Part shown: piece by piece, positions 7,522-14,697 of the stretch
Numbering within the stretch: position 1 is the first letter of the stretch
Layout of the letters: each line of letters begins with the position of its first letter
Assembly (NCBI RefSeq): GCF_008973715.1
Contig: NZ_WBOL01000018.1
Location: forward strand, 1 to 50,584
Length of the DNA: 50,584 nucleotides
Direction of reading: 5' to 3'
DNA from: Nitrincola schmidtii
Lineage (GTDB): Bacteria; Pseudomonadota; Gammaproteobacteria; Pseudomonadales; Balneatricaceae
Made by a program: the position numbers and the translations under genes
Notes under the pieces: generated by a model
Database searches by the model: none
Seen by the model: the letters and a program-made list of their open reading frames with translations, nothing else
Told to the model about the DNA's origin: nothing

Positions 7522-9879
7522 TTAACGAAATATATTTCTAAACCAACCGCCCGAGTCACTTTCTGAGGGCGAAGGCTGAAGGGCTGGAACAAATTGCCCA
7601 CAGTCTACACTGGCACGCGGTTCAGTTCCTTGAATAAATGGCAACTGCCTTGAACCTTCACAAATGGGATCGGACAAACGTCCCGATGACTCATCGATCC
7701 ACTGTAACGATATATTAGCAGGCCGCCTAGATACCAAGGGTTCTGACCTTTCTTGATGCATAAATTCTGTCCAAATCGGAAGCGCACCCCCCGTAGAGGT
7801 AAACGGCAAGGGTCGATTATCGTCTCGACCAACCCAAACTATCGCTAAACGACTTCCGGTAAATCCAGCAAACCAGCTGTCTCGTTGATCATTACTGGTG
7901 CCTGTTTTACCTGCGAAGTTTAGATCTGCTGGTAACTTTTGATAAGCACTTCTTGCTGTCCCTGTTTTCCCAACCTCTTGCATTGCATAACGAATTAGGT
8001 AGGTAGGCTCTGCTGCGACCTGTTGACGTAACTGGAATGGATAACGCGATAACTCCTGTCCATCTGCCGTGGTCACCATTCGAATTGAACGCAGAGGCAT
8101 ACGAAAACCATCCGCCGCAAACGTTTGGTAGACCTCTGCCATTTCCAATGGCGTCATCTCCTGAGCACCCAGCATCAAAGACGGTAACGCTTGAATGTTA
8201 CGCTCTACTCCTAAACGTCTTAGAACATCAATCACTCTGGACAAGCCAATTTCTAATCCTAAGTTCACTGCGGACTGATTAAATGATCTTGCCAGCGCGG
8301 TGATCAACAGCACATCACCGTGACTTTGTCGGTCAAAGTTTTGTGGTGACCAGATATCGCCATTGGGCAAACGCAACTCGACTGGAGTATCGTTAAGCAC
8401 ACTTGCTAGCGTATAGCCCTGCTCAATGGCTGCCAAGTAAATAGCCGGTTTAATCAGAGAGCCTACCGCACGTCTAGCATCCAGAGCACGATTAAAGCCC
8501 TCGAATCGAGTATCTTTTCCACCGACCATGGCTAGCACTTCACCTGTACGTGGATCAGTAACCACCATCGCACCTTCAAGCTCACCCGCTCTTTCACCAT
8601 GCCGTTTTTGCAGATCGGCAAGCATTTCAGACATAGCTGCATCAGCATGTGCCTGAGAAATCGGGTCTAAGGCCGTGAAAATCAACAAACCTTCCGTACT
8701 TAAATCCTCATCACGATACTCTTTCAACAATTGTCGCTTAACCAAATCCATGTAGGCAGGAAAATTACCTGACTGCATACGACGACTTTCGCGCACGCCT
8801 AGAGGCTCAGCTATGGCAAGATCTCTTTCTTCAGTAGAGATAGAGTTATGATCAGCCAGTAAGTTAATGACTAGATCTCGCCGGGCTTTAGCTCGCTCAG
8901 GATTTCGGCGCGGATCATAAAAAGAAGGGCCTTTAACTAAAGCAACCAGTAAAGCTACTTGATGCAGTTCAAGCTCAGAAATGGGACGGCCAAAATAAAA
9001 TTGACTGGCCAAACCAAATCCATGAATAGCACGCACACCTGACTGACCCAGGTAAACCTCATTCAAATAAGCCTCAAGAATCTCATCTTTTTCATATCGG
9101 AAGTCCATTGCCAAAGCCATGGGTAGCTCTAATAACTTTCTCGACAAGGTCCTATCAGACGTTAGATAAAAGTTCTTAATCAACTGCTGTGTCAGCGTGC
9201 TCCCACCCTGAACAAAACGCCCTGCGCGAGCATTAACGATAGCTGCACGCATCATGCCTTTGGGTGATATTCCATAGTGATCATAAAACTCTCGATCCTC
9301 TACCACCAATAAAGCTTCTTTCAGTAACGGAGGCGAATCTTGCAAGCGAATCAGATGCCTATCCTCGTTCGATCTAGGATAGATACCGCCAATCAGTGAC
9401 GGCTCAAGGCGAACTAAGGCAACTTGCTGCTGAGAGCTCTCATCGACAATGCGCTGAACTTTTCCTTGAGCAAAGTCGATTAATAACCGACGAGATGGTT
9501 CTATTTCATCAGGAAATACAAATCCTCGCGTGAACACTCGAACGCGACTACTGGCAAACTCTGCGGTACCTGGCCCCGAAGCAGAACTGACCACTCGATA
9601 CCCAAGCTGACTGAGTTCTTTACGCAAATGATCTTGTGGTAACGATTGACCCACAAAGATTTCTAATGGACGAGCGTAAACCTTCGCAGGCAGCTCCCAG
9701 CGTTTGCCTTCGAATTTTTCTCGAACCTGTCCATCGACATAAACCAACAACACAGCACAAAATACAACACCCAAAATACTCAGCTTTAATAGCAAGCTGA
9801 GGATATATCCTAGTATTGAACGGCGTTTTTTTGCTTTACGACCGGACGACTGACTTTTTTTGACTCTCTTTTTTTGCAT
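7522..9879 (-). CDS. mrcB: penicillin-binding protein 1B, bifunctional glycosyltransferase/transpeptidase
   Basis: Polymerises lipid II into glycan strands and cross-links them in the periplasm. The 785-residue protein has a basic cytoplasmic tail (1-20), one membrane helix (about 23-48) and a UB2H-like region (about 60-150). The GT51 domain has catalytic Glu194 in EDREFYDHYG and the QGGSTLTQQ segment at 224-232. The transpeptidase motifs are SLIK (nucleophile Ser474, Lys477), SFN at 532-534 and KTG at 658-660. All catalytic residues are present. A TPR lipoprotein gene follows ten bases downstream. It is divergent from the ATPase gene at 9926 across only 46 bases, so the promoters must overlap. 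Confidence 0.95.
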   Translation of the reverse strand: MQKKRVKKSQSSGRKAKKRRSILGYILSLLLKLSILGVVFCAVLLVYVDGQVREKFEGKRWELPAKVYARPLEIFVGQSLPQDHLRKELSQLGYRVVSSASGPGTAEFASSRVRVFTRGFVFPDEIEPSRRLLIDFAQGKVQRIVDESSQQQVALVRLEPSLIGGIYPRSNEDRHLIRLQDSPPLLKEALLVVEDREFYDHYGISPKGMMRAAIVNARAGRFVQGGSTLTQQLIKNFYLTSDRTLSRKLLELPMALAMDFRYEKDEILEAYLNEVYLGQSGVRAIHGFGLASQFYFGRPISELELHQVALLVALVKGPSFYDPRRNPERAKARRDLVINLLADHNSISTEERDLAIAEPLGVRESRRMQSGNFPAYMDLVKRQLLKEYRDEDLSTEGLLIFTALDPISQAHADAAMSEMLADLQKRHGERAGELEGAMVVTDPRTGEVLAMVGGKDTRFEGFNRALDARRAVGSLIKPAIYLAAIEQGYTLASVLNDTPVELRLPNGDIWSPQNFDRQSHGDVLLITALARSFNQSAVNLGLEIGLSRVIDVLRRLGVERNIQALPSLMLGAQEMTPLEMAEVYQTFAADGFRMPLRSIRMVTTADGQELSRYPFQLRQQVAAEPTYLIRYAMQEVGKTGTARSAYQKLPADLNFAGKTGTSNDQRDSWFAGFTGSRLAIVWVGRDDNRPLPFTSTGGALPIWTEFMHQERSEPLVSRRPANISLQWIDESSGRLSDPICEGSRQLPFIQGTEPRASVDCGQFVPALQPSPSESDSGGWFRNIFR

Positions 9880-9925
9880 CGGGCAAGTATAATCCCTGAT
9901 AACTTAGTGCAACAGCAGAATTGTA

Positions 9926-11455
9926 ATGTTTTATAAACTGATCAGCACTCTAAGGGACTCAGAGTACTTTCCACATCCTTGCCGGACAATTGAAGTCATA
10001 GAAACCCCGATTTCATGGGTTGTTTTAACAGGCGACTATGCCTATAAATTCAAAAAGCCCGTGAATTTTGGTTTTTTAGACTTCAGCACGCTTGAACAAC
10101 GACGCACGTATTGTGAGGAAGAACTTCGTCTAAATCAGCGTTTAGCGCCCGACATTTACATTGATGTCGTCCCCGTCAGTGGCACAGAGGACTCTCCAAA
10201 ATTAGGAGATCCCTCAGAGCCCTTTGAATATGCAGTTCGCATGGCTCAATTTGATCCAGAACAGCGACTCGATCGACAGCTCGCTCGTCAATTATTTGAA
10301 GCAGATTGGATCGATATGCTGGCCGAACAGATTGCGGAATTCCATCAACGTATCCCCATTGTTGCACAAGACAGCCCTTGGGGAGAACCAGAAACGCTTT
10401 GGGAGTTTATAGCGGACAATTACCGAACCTGCGCTGAACGAGTTGAAAAATTAGAAGACTCATCCAAGCTTCATAAACTCTTAAACCTAACAGCAGCCAG
10501 TTTCAGAGAAAAAGAAAGAAATCTCCGTAATCGAAAAAAACTTGGCTATATCCGTGAATGCCATGGTGACTTACATTTAGGCAACATTACCCTTTTCAAG
10601 CAAGAGCTGCGCCTTTTTGATTGCATTGAGTTTAATCTTCAATTCCGCTGGATAGATACGCTTTCTGATCTAGCCTTCTTATTGATGGACCTAGAAGCGA
10701 ATGGTCAACCACGATGGGCAAATCGCTGTTTAAACTATTACTTGGAATTAACAGGTGACTATAAGGGAGTGCCTTTGATCAACCTTTATAAGGCCTACCG
10801 TTCCATGGTACGCGCCAAGGTAGCCCTTATTGGCGAGCACCCAAACTGGGATAGTTTTTATCACTACCTTGAGCTAACGGATAGCTATTGCCAAGAAAAT
10901 CAACCCGTGCTTTACCTGATGCATGGCGTCTCGGGCAGTGGCAAAAGCTATTTAAGTGGTCAGTTAGTTGAAGCGATTGGAGGTATTCGCATACGTTCCG
11001 ATTGTGAGCGCAAACGCATTCATAAAGAGATGAGTCGCAAAGGTGAAAGTCTAGATCTGTATGGCGCAGAAATGAACATGCGTACCTTTCACCATACACT
11101 CGACCTTGCCAAACGATTGCTTAAGGCTGGTCATACGGTCGTCGTTGATGCGACGTTGATACGCAAACGGACTCGAAGCAACTACATCGACATGGCGGAA
11201 AGCTTAGGCATTCCCGTCAGAATCATTAGTTGTAGCTGCAAATTACATCTGATTGAAGCACGCCTTGCACGGCGTATCGAAGAAGGCAAAGATCCTTCAG
11301 ATGCCGACATATCGGTTATGCATCAACAACTCACCAGTGGACAGCCACTAACCCCTGAAGAGCAGATGATCACGCTTCCGGTCGATACAGAAAATGATGA
11401 AGCCATCGAACAGCTGTTAGCACAACTAAGAGCTCAAAACTTGCTGACATCATAA
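9926..11455 (+). CDS. fusion of aminoglycoside-phosphotransferase-like kinase and P-loop ATPase
   Basis: A 509-residue two-domain protein. Residues about 1-310 resemble the protein-kinase-like/APH fold, with the CHGDLHLGN catalytic loop (near 212-220) and an FDCIEFN metal-binding segment. Residues about 325-505 form a zeta-toxin/AAA_33-type P-loop kinase with Walker A GVSGSGKS at 334-341 and an RSDCERKRI segment after it. Both halves keep key residues, so both may be active. This architecture recurs in bacteria (the COG2187 plus COG0645 arrangement), but substrates are not known to me. A small Rieske protein gene follows after 19 bases and is probably cotranscribed. No antibiotic-resistance role should be assumed from the APH-like half. 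Confidence 0.85.
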   Translation: MFYKLISTLRDSEYFPHPCRTIEVIETPISWVVLTGDYAYKFKKPVNFGFLDFSTLEQRRTYCEEELRLNQRLAPDIYIDVVPVSGTEDSPKLGDPSEPFEYAVRMAQFDPEQRLDRQLARQLFEADWIDMLAEQIAEFHQRIPIVAQDSPWGEPETLWEFIADNYRTCAERVEKLEDSSKLHKLLNLTAASFREKERNLRNRKKLGYIRECHGDLHLGNITLFKQELRLFDCIEFNLQFRWIDTLSDLAFLLMDLEANGQPRWANRCLNYYLELTGDYKGVPLINLYKAYRSMVRAKVALIGEHPNWDSFYHYLELTDSYCQENQPVLYLMHGVSGSGKSYLSGQLVEAIGGIRIRSDCERKRIHKEMSRKGESLDLYGAEMNMRTFHHTLDLAKRLLKAGHTVVVDATLIRKRTRSNYIDMAESLGIPVRIISCSCKLHLIEARLARRIEEGKDPSDADISVMHQQLTSGQPLTPEEQMITLPVDTENDEAIEQLLAQLRAQNLLTS

Positions 11456-11474
11456 AATCAGGATACTTAACACT

Positions 11475-11792
11475 ATGATTCTGTTGGGCAACGTCGACGA
11501 GTTTGATGAAGGTGAATCGTATGGGATAGATTTAGACACTATCTCAATCGTTTTGCTTCGCCAACAAAACCGTTTTTTTGTTTATGAAAATCGTTGCCCA
11601 CATCGCGGCATTCGCCTTGAGTGGCAGCCGAACCAATTTCTTGATTATGAACGGCAATTTATTCAATGCGCCATGCACGGCGCATTGTTCCGTATAGAAG
11701 ATGGCGAATGTATCGCCGGCCCATGCCCTGGCGAAATGCTTAAAGCTCTTTCCTATCGCATTGAAGAAGGTAAACTTTTTCTTACTGAATAA
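11475..11792 (+). CDS. small Rieske [2Fe-2S] protein
   Basis: A 105-residue stand-alone Rieske domain. The cluster ligands are Cys41 and His43 (CPHRG) and Cys65 and His68 (CAMHG). The final GPCPGEML proline loop is typical of ferredoxin-like Rieske proteins that pass electrons to an oxygenase or reductase. The partner is not evident here, since the neighbour upstream is the kinase/ATPase fusion. The 3' end overlaps the convergent aminotransferase gene by 11 bases, so the two transcripts are antisense to each other at their ends. Confidence 0.88.
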   Translation: MILLGNVDEFDEGESYGIDLDTISIVLLRQQNRFFVYENRCPHRGIRLEWQPNQFLDYERQFIQCAMHGALFRIEDGECIAGPCPGEMLKALSYRIEEGKLFLTE

Positions 11793-12945
11793 GTCGCTTT
11801 GCCATTCTGGACAAGGCTTTTTCTATCTGCTCAAGACTGGTGGTATAAGAAAACCTTACATAACGAGAAGCATTCACATGACCAAAATCGGCGCCAGGCG
11901 TAACGGCAATATGATTTTCTTCTAGTAATGACCAGCAAAACGCGAAACTGTCATCAGTAAAACGTGAGGCATCTGCATAAACATAAAAAGCACCTTCCGG
12001 CTGAGCTGGAATAATAAACCCTAGTTCAAGCAACCCCTTTACTAAATAATCTCGGCGAACTCTAAACTCCTCTCGACGCTGTTCAAAAATCTGGATCGAC
12101 TCAGGCTCAAAAGCGGCCAAGGCAGCATACTGGGCAATCGTAGATGGAGAAATGAATAGATTTTGAGCCATTTTCTCCATCTCTTTGACTGCCGCCTCTG
12201 GCGCAACCAACCAACCGAGGCGCCAGCCAGTCATACCAAAATATTTCGAAAAACTATTAATAACAAAAGCATCCGGATCTATCTGCAAAGCTGTCATGGC
12301 ATCCATTCCATAAGTTAAGCCATGATACAGCTCATCAACGATCAACTGACCTCCCAACTGTTTTAGCTGTTGAGCTATCGCTTGCATCTCAGCAGGGGGA
12401 ACCAAGGTACCGGTAGGATTAGAAGGTGATGCCAATAAAACACCCACGGTATCGGATTGCCAATGCTCAGCAATCAAAGACCGAGTCAGCTGAAAGTTTT
12501 GCTCTGGGCCTGTCGGAATCAGTTGTGCTGATGCTTCCAGAAAATGTAAAAAGTGACGATTACAGGGATAGCTTGGGTCACTCATCATGATACGTTGACC
12601 AGCATCCACTAACAAAGCAAAGGCTAACAATAACGCTCCAGATGCTCCAGGAGTCACTAATACCTGCTCAGGTTTAACAGAAACCCCATAACGCTGAAAA
12701 TAAAAAGTAGCAATTTTTTGTCGAAGTTCAGGTATGCCCGCTGCGGGTGTATATTGAGTATGGCCTGCTTGAATAGCCAAAATAGCAGCATCTGCAATAG
12801 GTTTAGCAGTTTTAAAATCAGGCTCTCCTACCTCCAGATGAACCACATCAAATCCCTGAGCCTCCAACGCACGCGCTCGCTTTAATAAGTCCATCACCTT
12901 AAAAGATTCAATGGTGGCTGCACGCTGAGAGCTTTTTTTGTACAT
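11782..12945 (-). CDS. class I/II pyridoxal-phosphate aminotransferase
   Basis: A 387-residue fold-type I aminotransferase of the AspC/AlaA type. The PLP lysine is Lys234 in SFSKYFGMTGWRLGW. The SPSNPTG motif is at 173-179, Asp204 and Tyr207 in VDELYHG contact the cofactor, and a C-terminal RFSY segment supplies the carboxylate-binding Arg. The exact amino-acid substrate cannot be read from sequence; aspartate or alanine are the usual candidates. The gene is single, convergent with the Rieske gene, and divergent from dksA across 242 bases. A comparable aminotransferase sits near dksA in related genomes. Confidence 0.9.
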   Translation of the reverse strand: MYKKSSQRAATIESFKVMDLLKRARALEAQGFDVVHLEVGEPDFKTAKPIADAAILAIQAGHTQYTPAAGIPELRQKIATFYFQRYGVSVKPEQVLVTPGASGALLLAFALLVDAGQRIMMSDPSYPCNRHFLHFLEASAQLIPTGPEQNFQLTRSLIAEHWQSDTVGVLLASPSNPTGTLVPPAEMQAIAQQLKQLGGQLIVDELYHGLTYGMDAMTALQIDPDAFVINSFSKYFGMTGWRLGWLVAPEAAVKEMEKMAQNLFISPSTIAQYAALAAFEPESIQIFEQRREEFRVRRDYLVKGLLELGFIIPAQPEGAFYVYADASRFTDDSFAFCWSLLEENHIAVTPGADFGHVNASRYVRFSYTTSLEQIEKALSRMAKRLIQ

Positions 12946-13133
12946 CTTAATCTTCCTGCTTTAGCACTTGAAAAAACACATAATTATACAATAGTTAGTG
13001 GTATCTAGGCGTCTTAAGAATGGAATTCAATAAAGAATCTGATGTCAAAGACTGGTGTATTGAGTCATCATCTGGTAATTTCAGCGCCTTTTAAAATCTC
13101 CGAAAAGTGGAACGTAAGATCAACAGGCGTTAA

Positions 13134-13147
13134 AACCAGATCTGGTT
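13134..13147. repeat. 14-bp perfect palindrome upstream of dksA
   Basis: AACCAGATCTGGTT is a perfect palindrome centred about 47 bases before the dksA ATG. It could be an operator or simply a chance palindrome; no known regulator consensus is recognised. The rest of the 242-base gap between the aminotransferase and dksA has no gene I would support. Confidence 0.35.
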
Positions 13148-13187
13148 CACCGGAGTTTTCACCCTTAGTCTGATGTGAGGCTACGTC

Positions 13188-13619
13188 ATGCCAGCGAACA
13201 ACGAAGCTCAGATTACTCATCCAGCACCTTATCAATCAAGTGATGGTGAAGAGTACATGAACGATGCGCAGAAAGAGCATTTCCGCGAAATCCTGCTAGC
13301 CTGGAAACAGGAGTTGATGGAAGAAGTTGATAGCACCATCACGCATCTTAAAGAAGAAGCCACGAACTTCGCCGATCCTACTGATCGTGCAAGCCAAGAA
13401 GAAGAGTTCAGTCTTGAACTGCGCACACGCGACCGTGAACGTAAGTTAATCCGTAAAATTGATGAAGCACTGGATCGCATCGATGATGATGACTACGGCT
13501 ATTGCGAGGCCTGCGGAGTTGATATAGGGATACGTCGCCTAGAGGCCAGACCCACGGCCACGCTTTGCATCGACTGCAAAACTCTGGCTGAAATTAAGGA
13601 AAAGCAACTCGGCGGTTAA
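13188..13619 (+). CDS. dksA: RNA polymerase-binding transcription factor DksA
   Basis: Binds the RNA polymerase secondary channel and, with ppGpp, tunes rRNA and amino-acid promoters; two rrn operons flank this very window. The 143-residue protein has a coiled coil with the tip motif DPTDRA (Asp63, Asp66, Ala68), equivalent to E. coli D71/D74/A76. The C-terminal zinc finger uses Cys106, Cys109, Cys127 and Cys130. A GTGAGG site precedes the ATG. A second ATG at 13257 would remove the N-terminal helix region, so I keep the longer form, which matches family length. gluQ follows 15 bases after the stop. Confidence 0.96.
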   Translation: MPANNEAQITHPAPYQSSDGEEYMNDAQKEHFREILLAWKQELMEEVDSTITHLKEEATNFADPTDRASQEEEFSLELRTRDRERKLIRKIDEALDRIDDDDYGYCEACGVDIGIRRLEARPTATLCIDCKTLAEIKEKQLGG

Positions 13620-13634
13620 CTTGGCATTAACGCT

Positions 13635-14528
13635 TTGAGTTATACGGGTCGCTTTGCACCTTCACCGACCGGCCCCCTGCACTTCGGATCATTGCTGGCT
13701 GCTTTAGCCAGCTATCTGGACGCGAGACATCAGCAGGGGCGCTGGCTAGTTCGTATAGAAAACCTAGATCCTCCACGAGAGGTTCCTGGTGCCGCAGACG
13801 CCATCTTAAGAACGTTAGACAAGTTTGGTTTACATTGGGATGACTCGGTTCTTTACCAATCCGAGCGGAATGACTATTACCATTCGATAATTAGCCAGCT
13901 TAGACGCAATGATCTAGCCTACCCATGCAGCTGCTCCCGATCAGCCCTAAAACAGCGCCACGCGCTTGAGCACTATGATCGTTACTGTGTTAGTCACCCT
14001 CCTAAACCCGATGCACCTCATGCGATTCGTGCCCGCTTTCTCAGCGAACAGCATTGCTTTACTGATCGAATACAAGGAATAAAAACAAGCCATTCCTCCA
14101 ACCATGGGGACTTTATTGTATTCAGACGTGACCAGCTATTTGCCTATCAGCTGGCAGTGGTTGCGGATGACGAAGCACAGGGGGTTAGCCACATCGTTCG
14201 TGGAGCCGATCTACTGCAAGAAACTTTTGCACAGCTGGAATTACAAAAGCATCTAGGTTTTACCAGTCCTCAATACGCTCATATCCCCTTAGCCATTACA
14301 GCCCAAGGACAAAAACTGAGCAAACAGAATTTAGCGCCTTCTATCGAACACTTGCCGGTTATAGCAACCTTAGTATCTGCTCTTACATTTTTAGGGCAAG
14401 ACTTACCCCCTGAGCCGCTCAGCTTATCAGCTCAAAGCCTGCTAAACTGGGCTAGTCAGCACTGGCAAATAAAACAGATTCCTATCCACTCTATAATGAT
14501 TAATACAGCCACTCAAACAGGATCTTAA
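13635..14528 (+). CDS. gluQ: glutamyl-Q tRNA(Asp) synthetase
   Basis: A GluRS catalytic-core paralogue that lacks the anticodon-binding domain and attaches glutamate to queuosine in tRNA-Asp. The 297 residues contain the GRFAPSPTGPLHFGS entry motif (HIGH equivalent), a zinc-binding cluster CSCS...YDRYC near 98-119, and the KMSKS-type GQKLSKQN. The first plausible start is a TTG; there is no ATG between the dksA stop and the conserved GRFAPSPTG. The frame is the same as dksA, separated only by the TAA and 15 bases, so translation is probably coupled. The dksA-gluQ pairing is conserved in gammaproteobacteria. Confidence 0.92.
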   Translation: MSYTGRFAPSPTGPLHFGSLLAALASYLDARHQQGRWLVRIENLDPPREVPGAADAILRTLDKFGLHWDDSVLYQSERNDYYHSIISQLRRNDLAYPCSCSRSALKQRHALEHYDRYCVSHPPKPDAPHAIRARFLSEQHCFTDRIQGIKTSHSSNHGDFIVFRRDQLFAYQLAVVADDEAQGVSHIVRGADLLQETFAQLELQKHLGFTSPQYAHIPLAITAQGQKLSKQNLAPSIEHLPVIATLVSALTFLGQDLPPEPLSLSAQSLLNWASQHWQIKQIPIHSIMINTATQTGS

Positions 14529-14529
14529 G

Positions 14530-14697
14530 ATGCACCAACATCGAATCCTTATATTATTGGTTTTACTTTGCCTTACCTTAGCACCACCACTGATACATGC
14601 AGGTTTATTTACCGGCCCTGTTTGGTTGCCTTTTTTTCTCTGGGCAATGCTTATCTTCATTGCAGCGCTACTTAATCTGTCAGGAAAAAATTCATGA
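14530..14697 (+). CDS. cbrX: CbrX-like small membrane protein
   Basis: A 55-residue protein with two hydrophobic segments (about 6-24 and 29-50) around a GLFTGPVWLP turn. It starts one base after the gluQ stop, and its TGA overlaps the cbrA start (ATGA), a classic translational-coupling arrangement. In Pseudomonas a small membrane protein, CbrX, occupies the same place before cbrA; I assign this by position, size and topology rather than by detailed alignment. It is probably cotranslated with cbrA and may set CbrA levels or sit beside its transporter domain. Confidence 0.72.
   Translation: MHQHRILILLVLLCLTLAPPLIHAGLFTGPVWLPFFLWAMLIFIAALLNLSGKNS

Noticed and set aside
10827-11099. A 90-codon minus-strand frame inside the kinase/ATPase gene
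   Set aside because: It is antisense to the conserved Walker A region and its Cys/His content is chance.
13020-13094. A 24-codon plus-strand frame (MEFNKESD...) upstream of dksA
   Set aside because: Too short, no good ribosome site and no similarity to sfsA, the gene often found before dksA.
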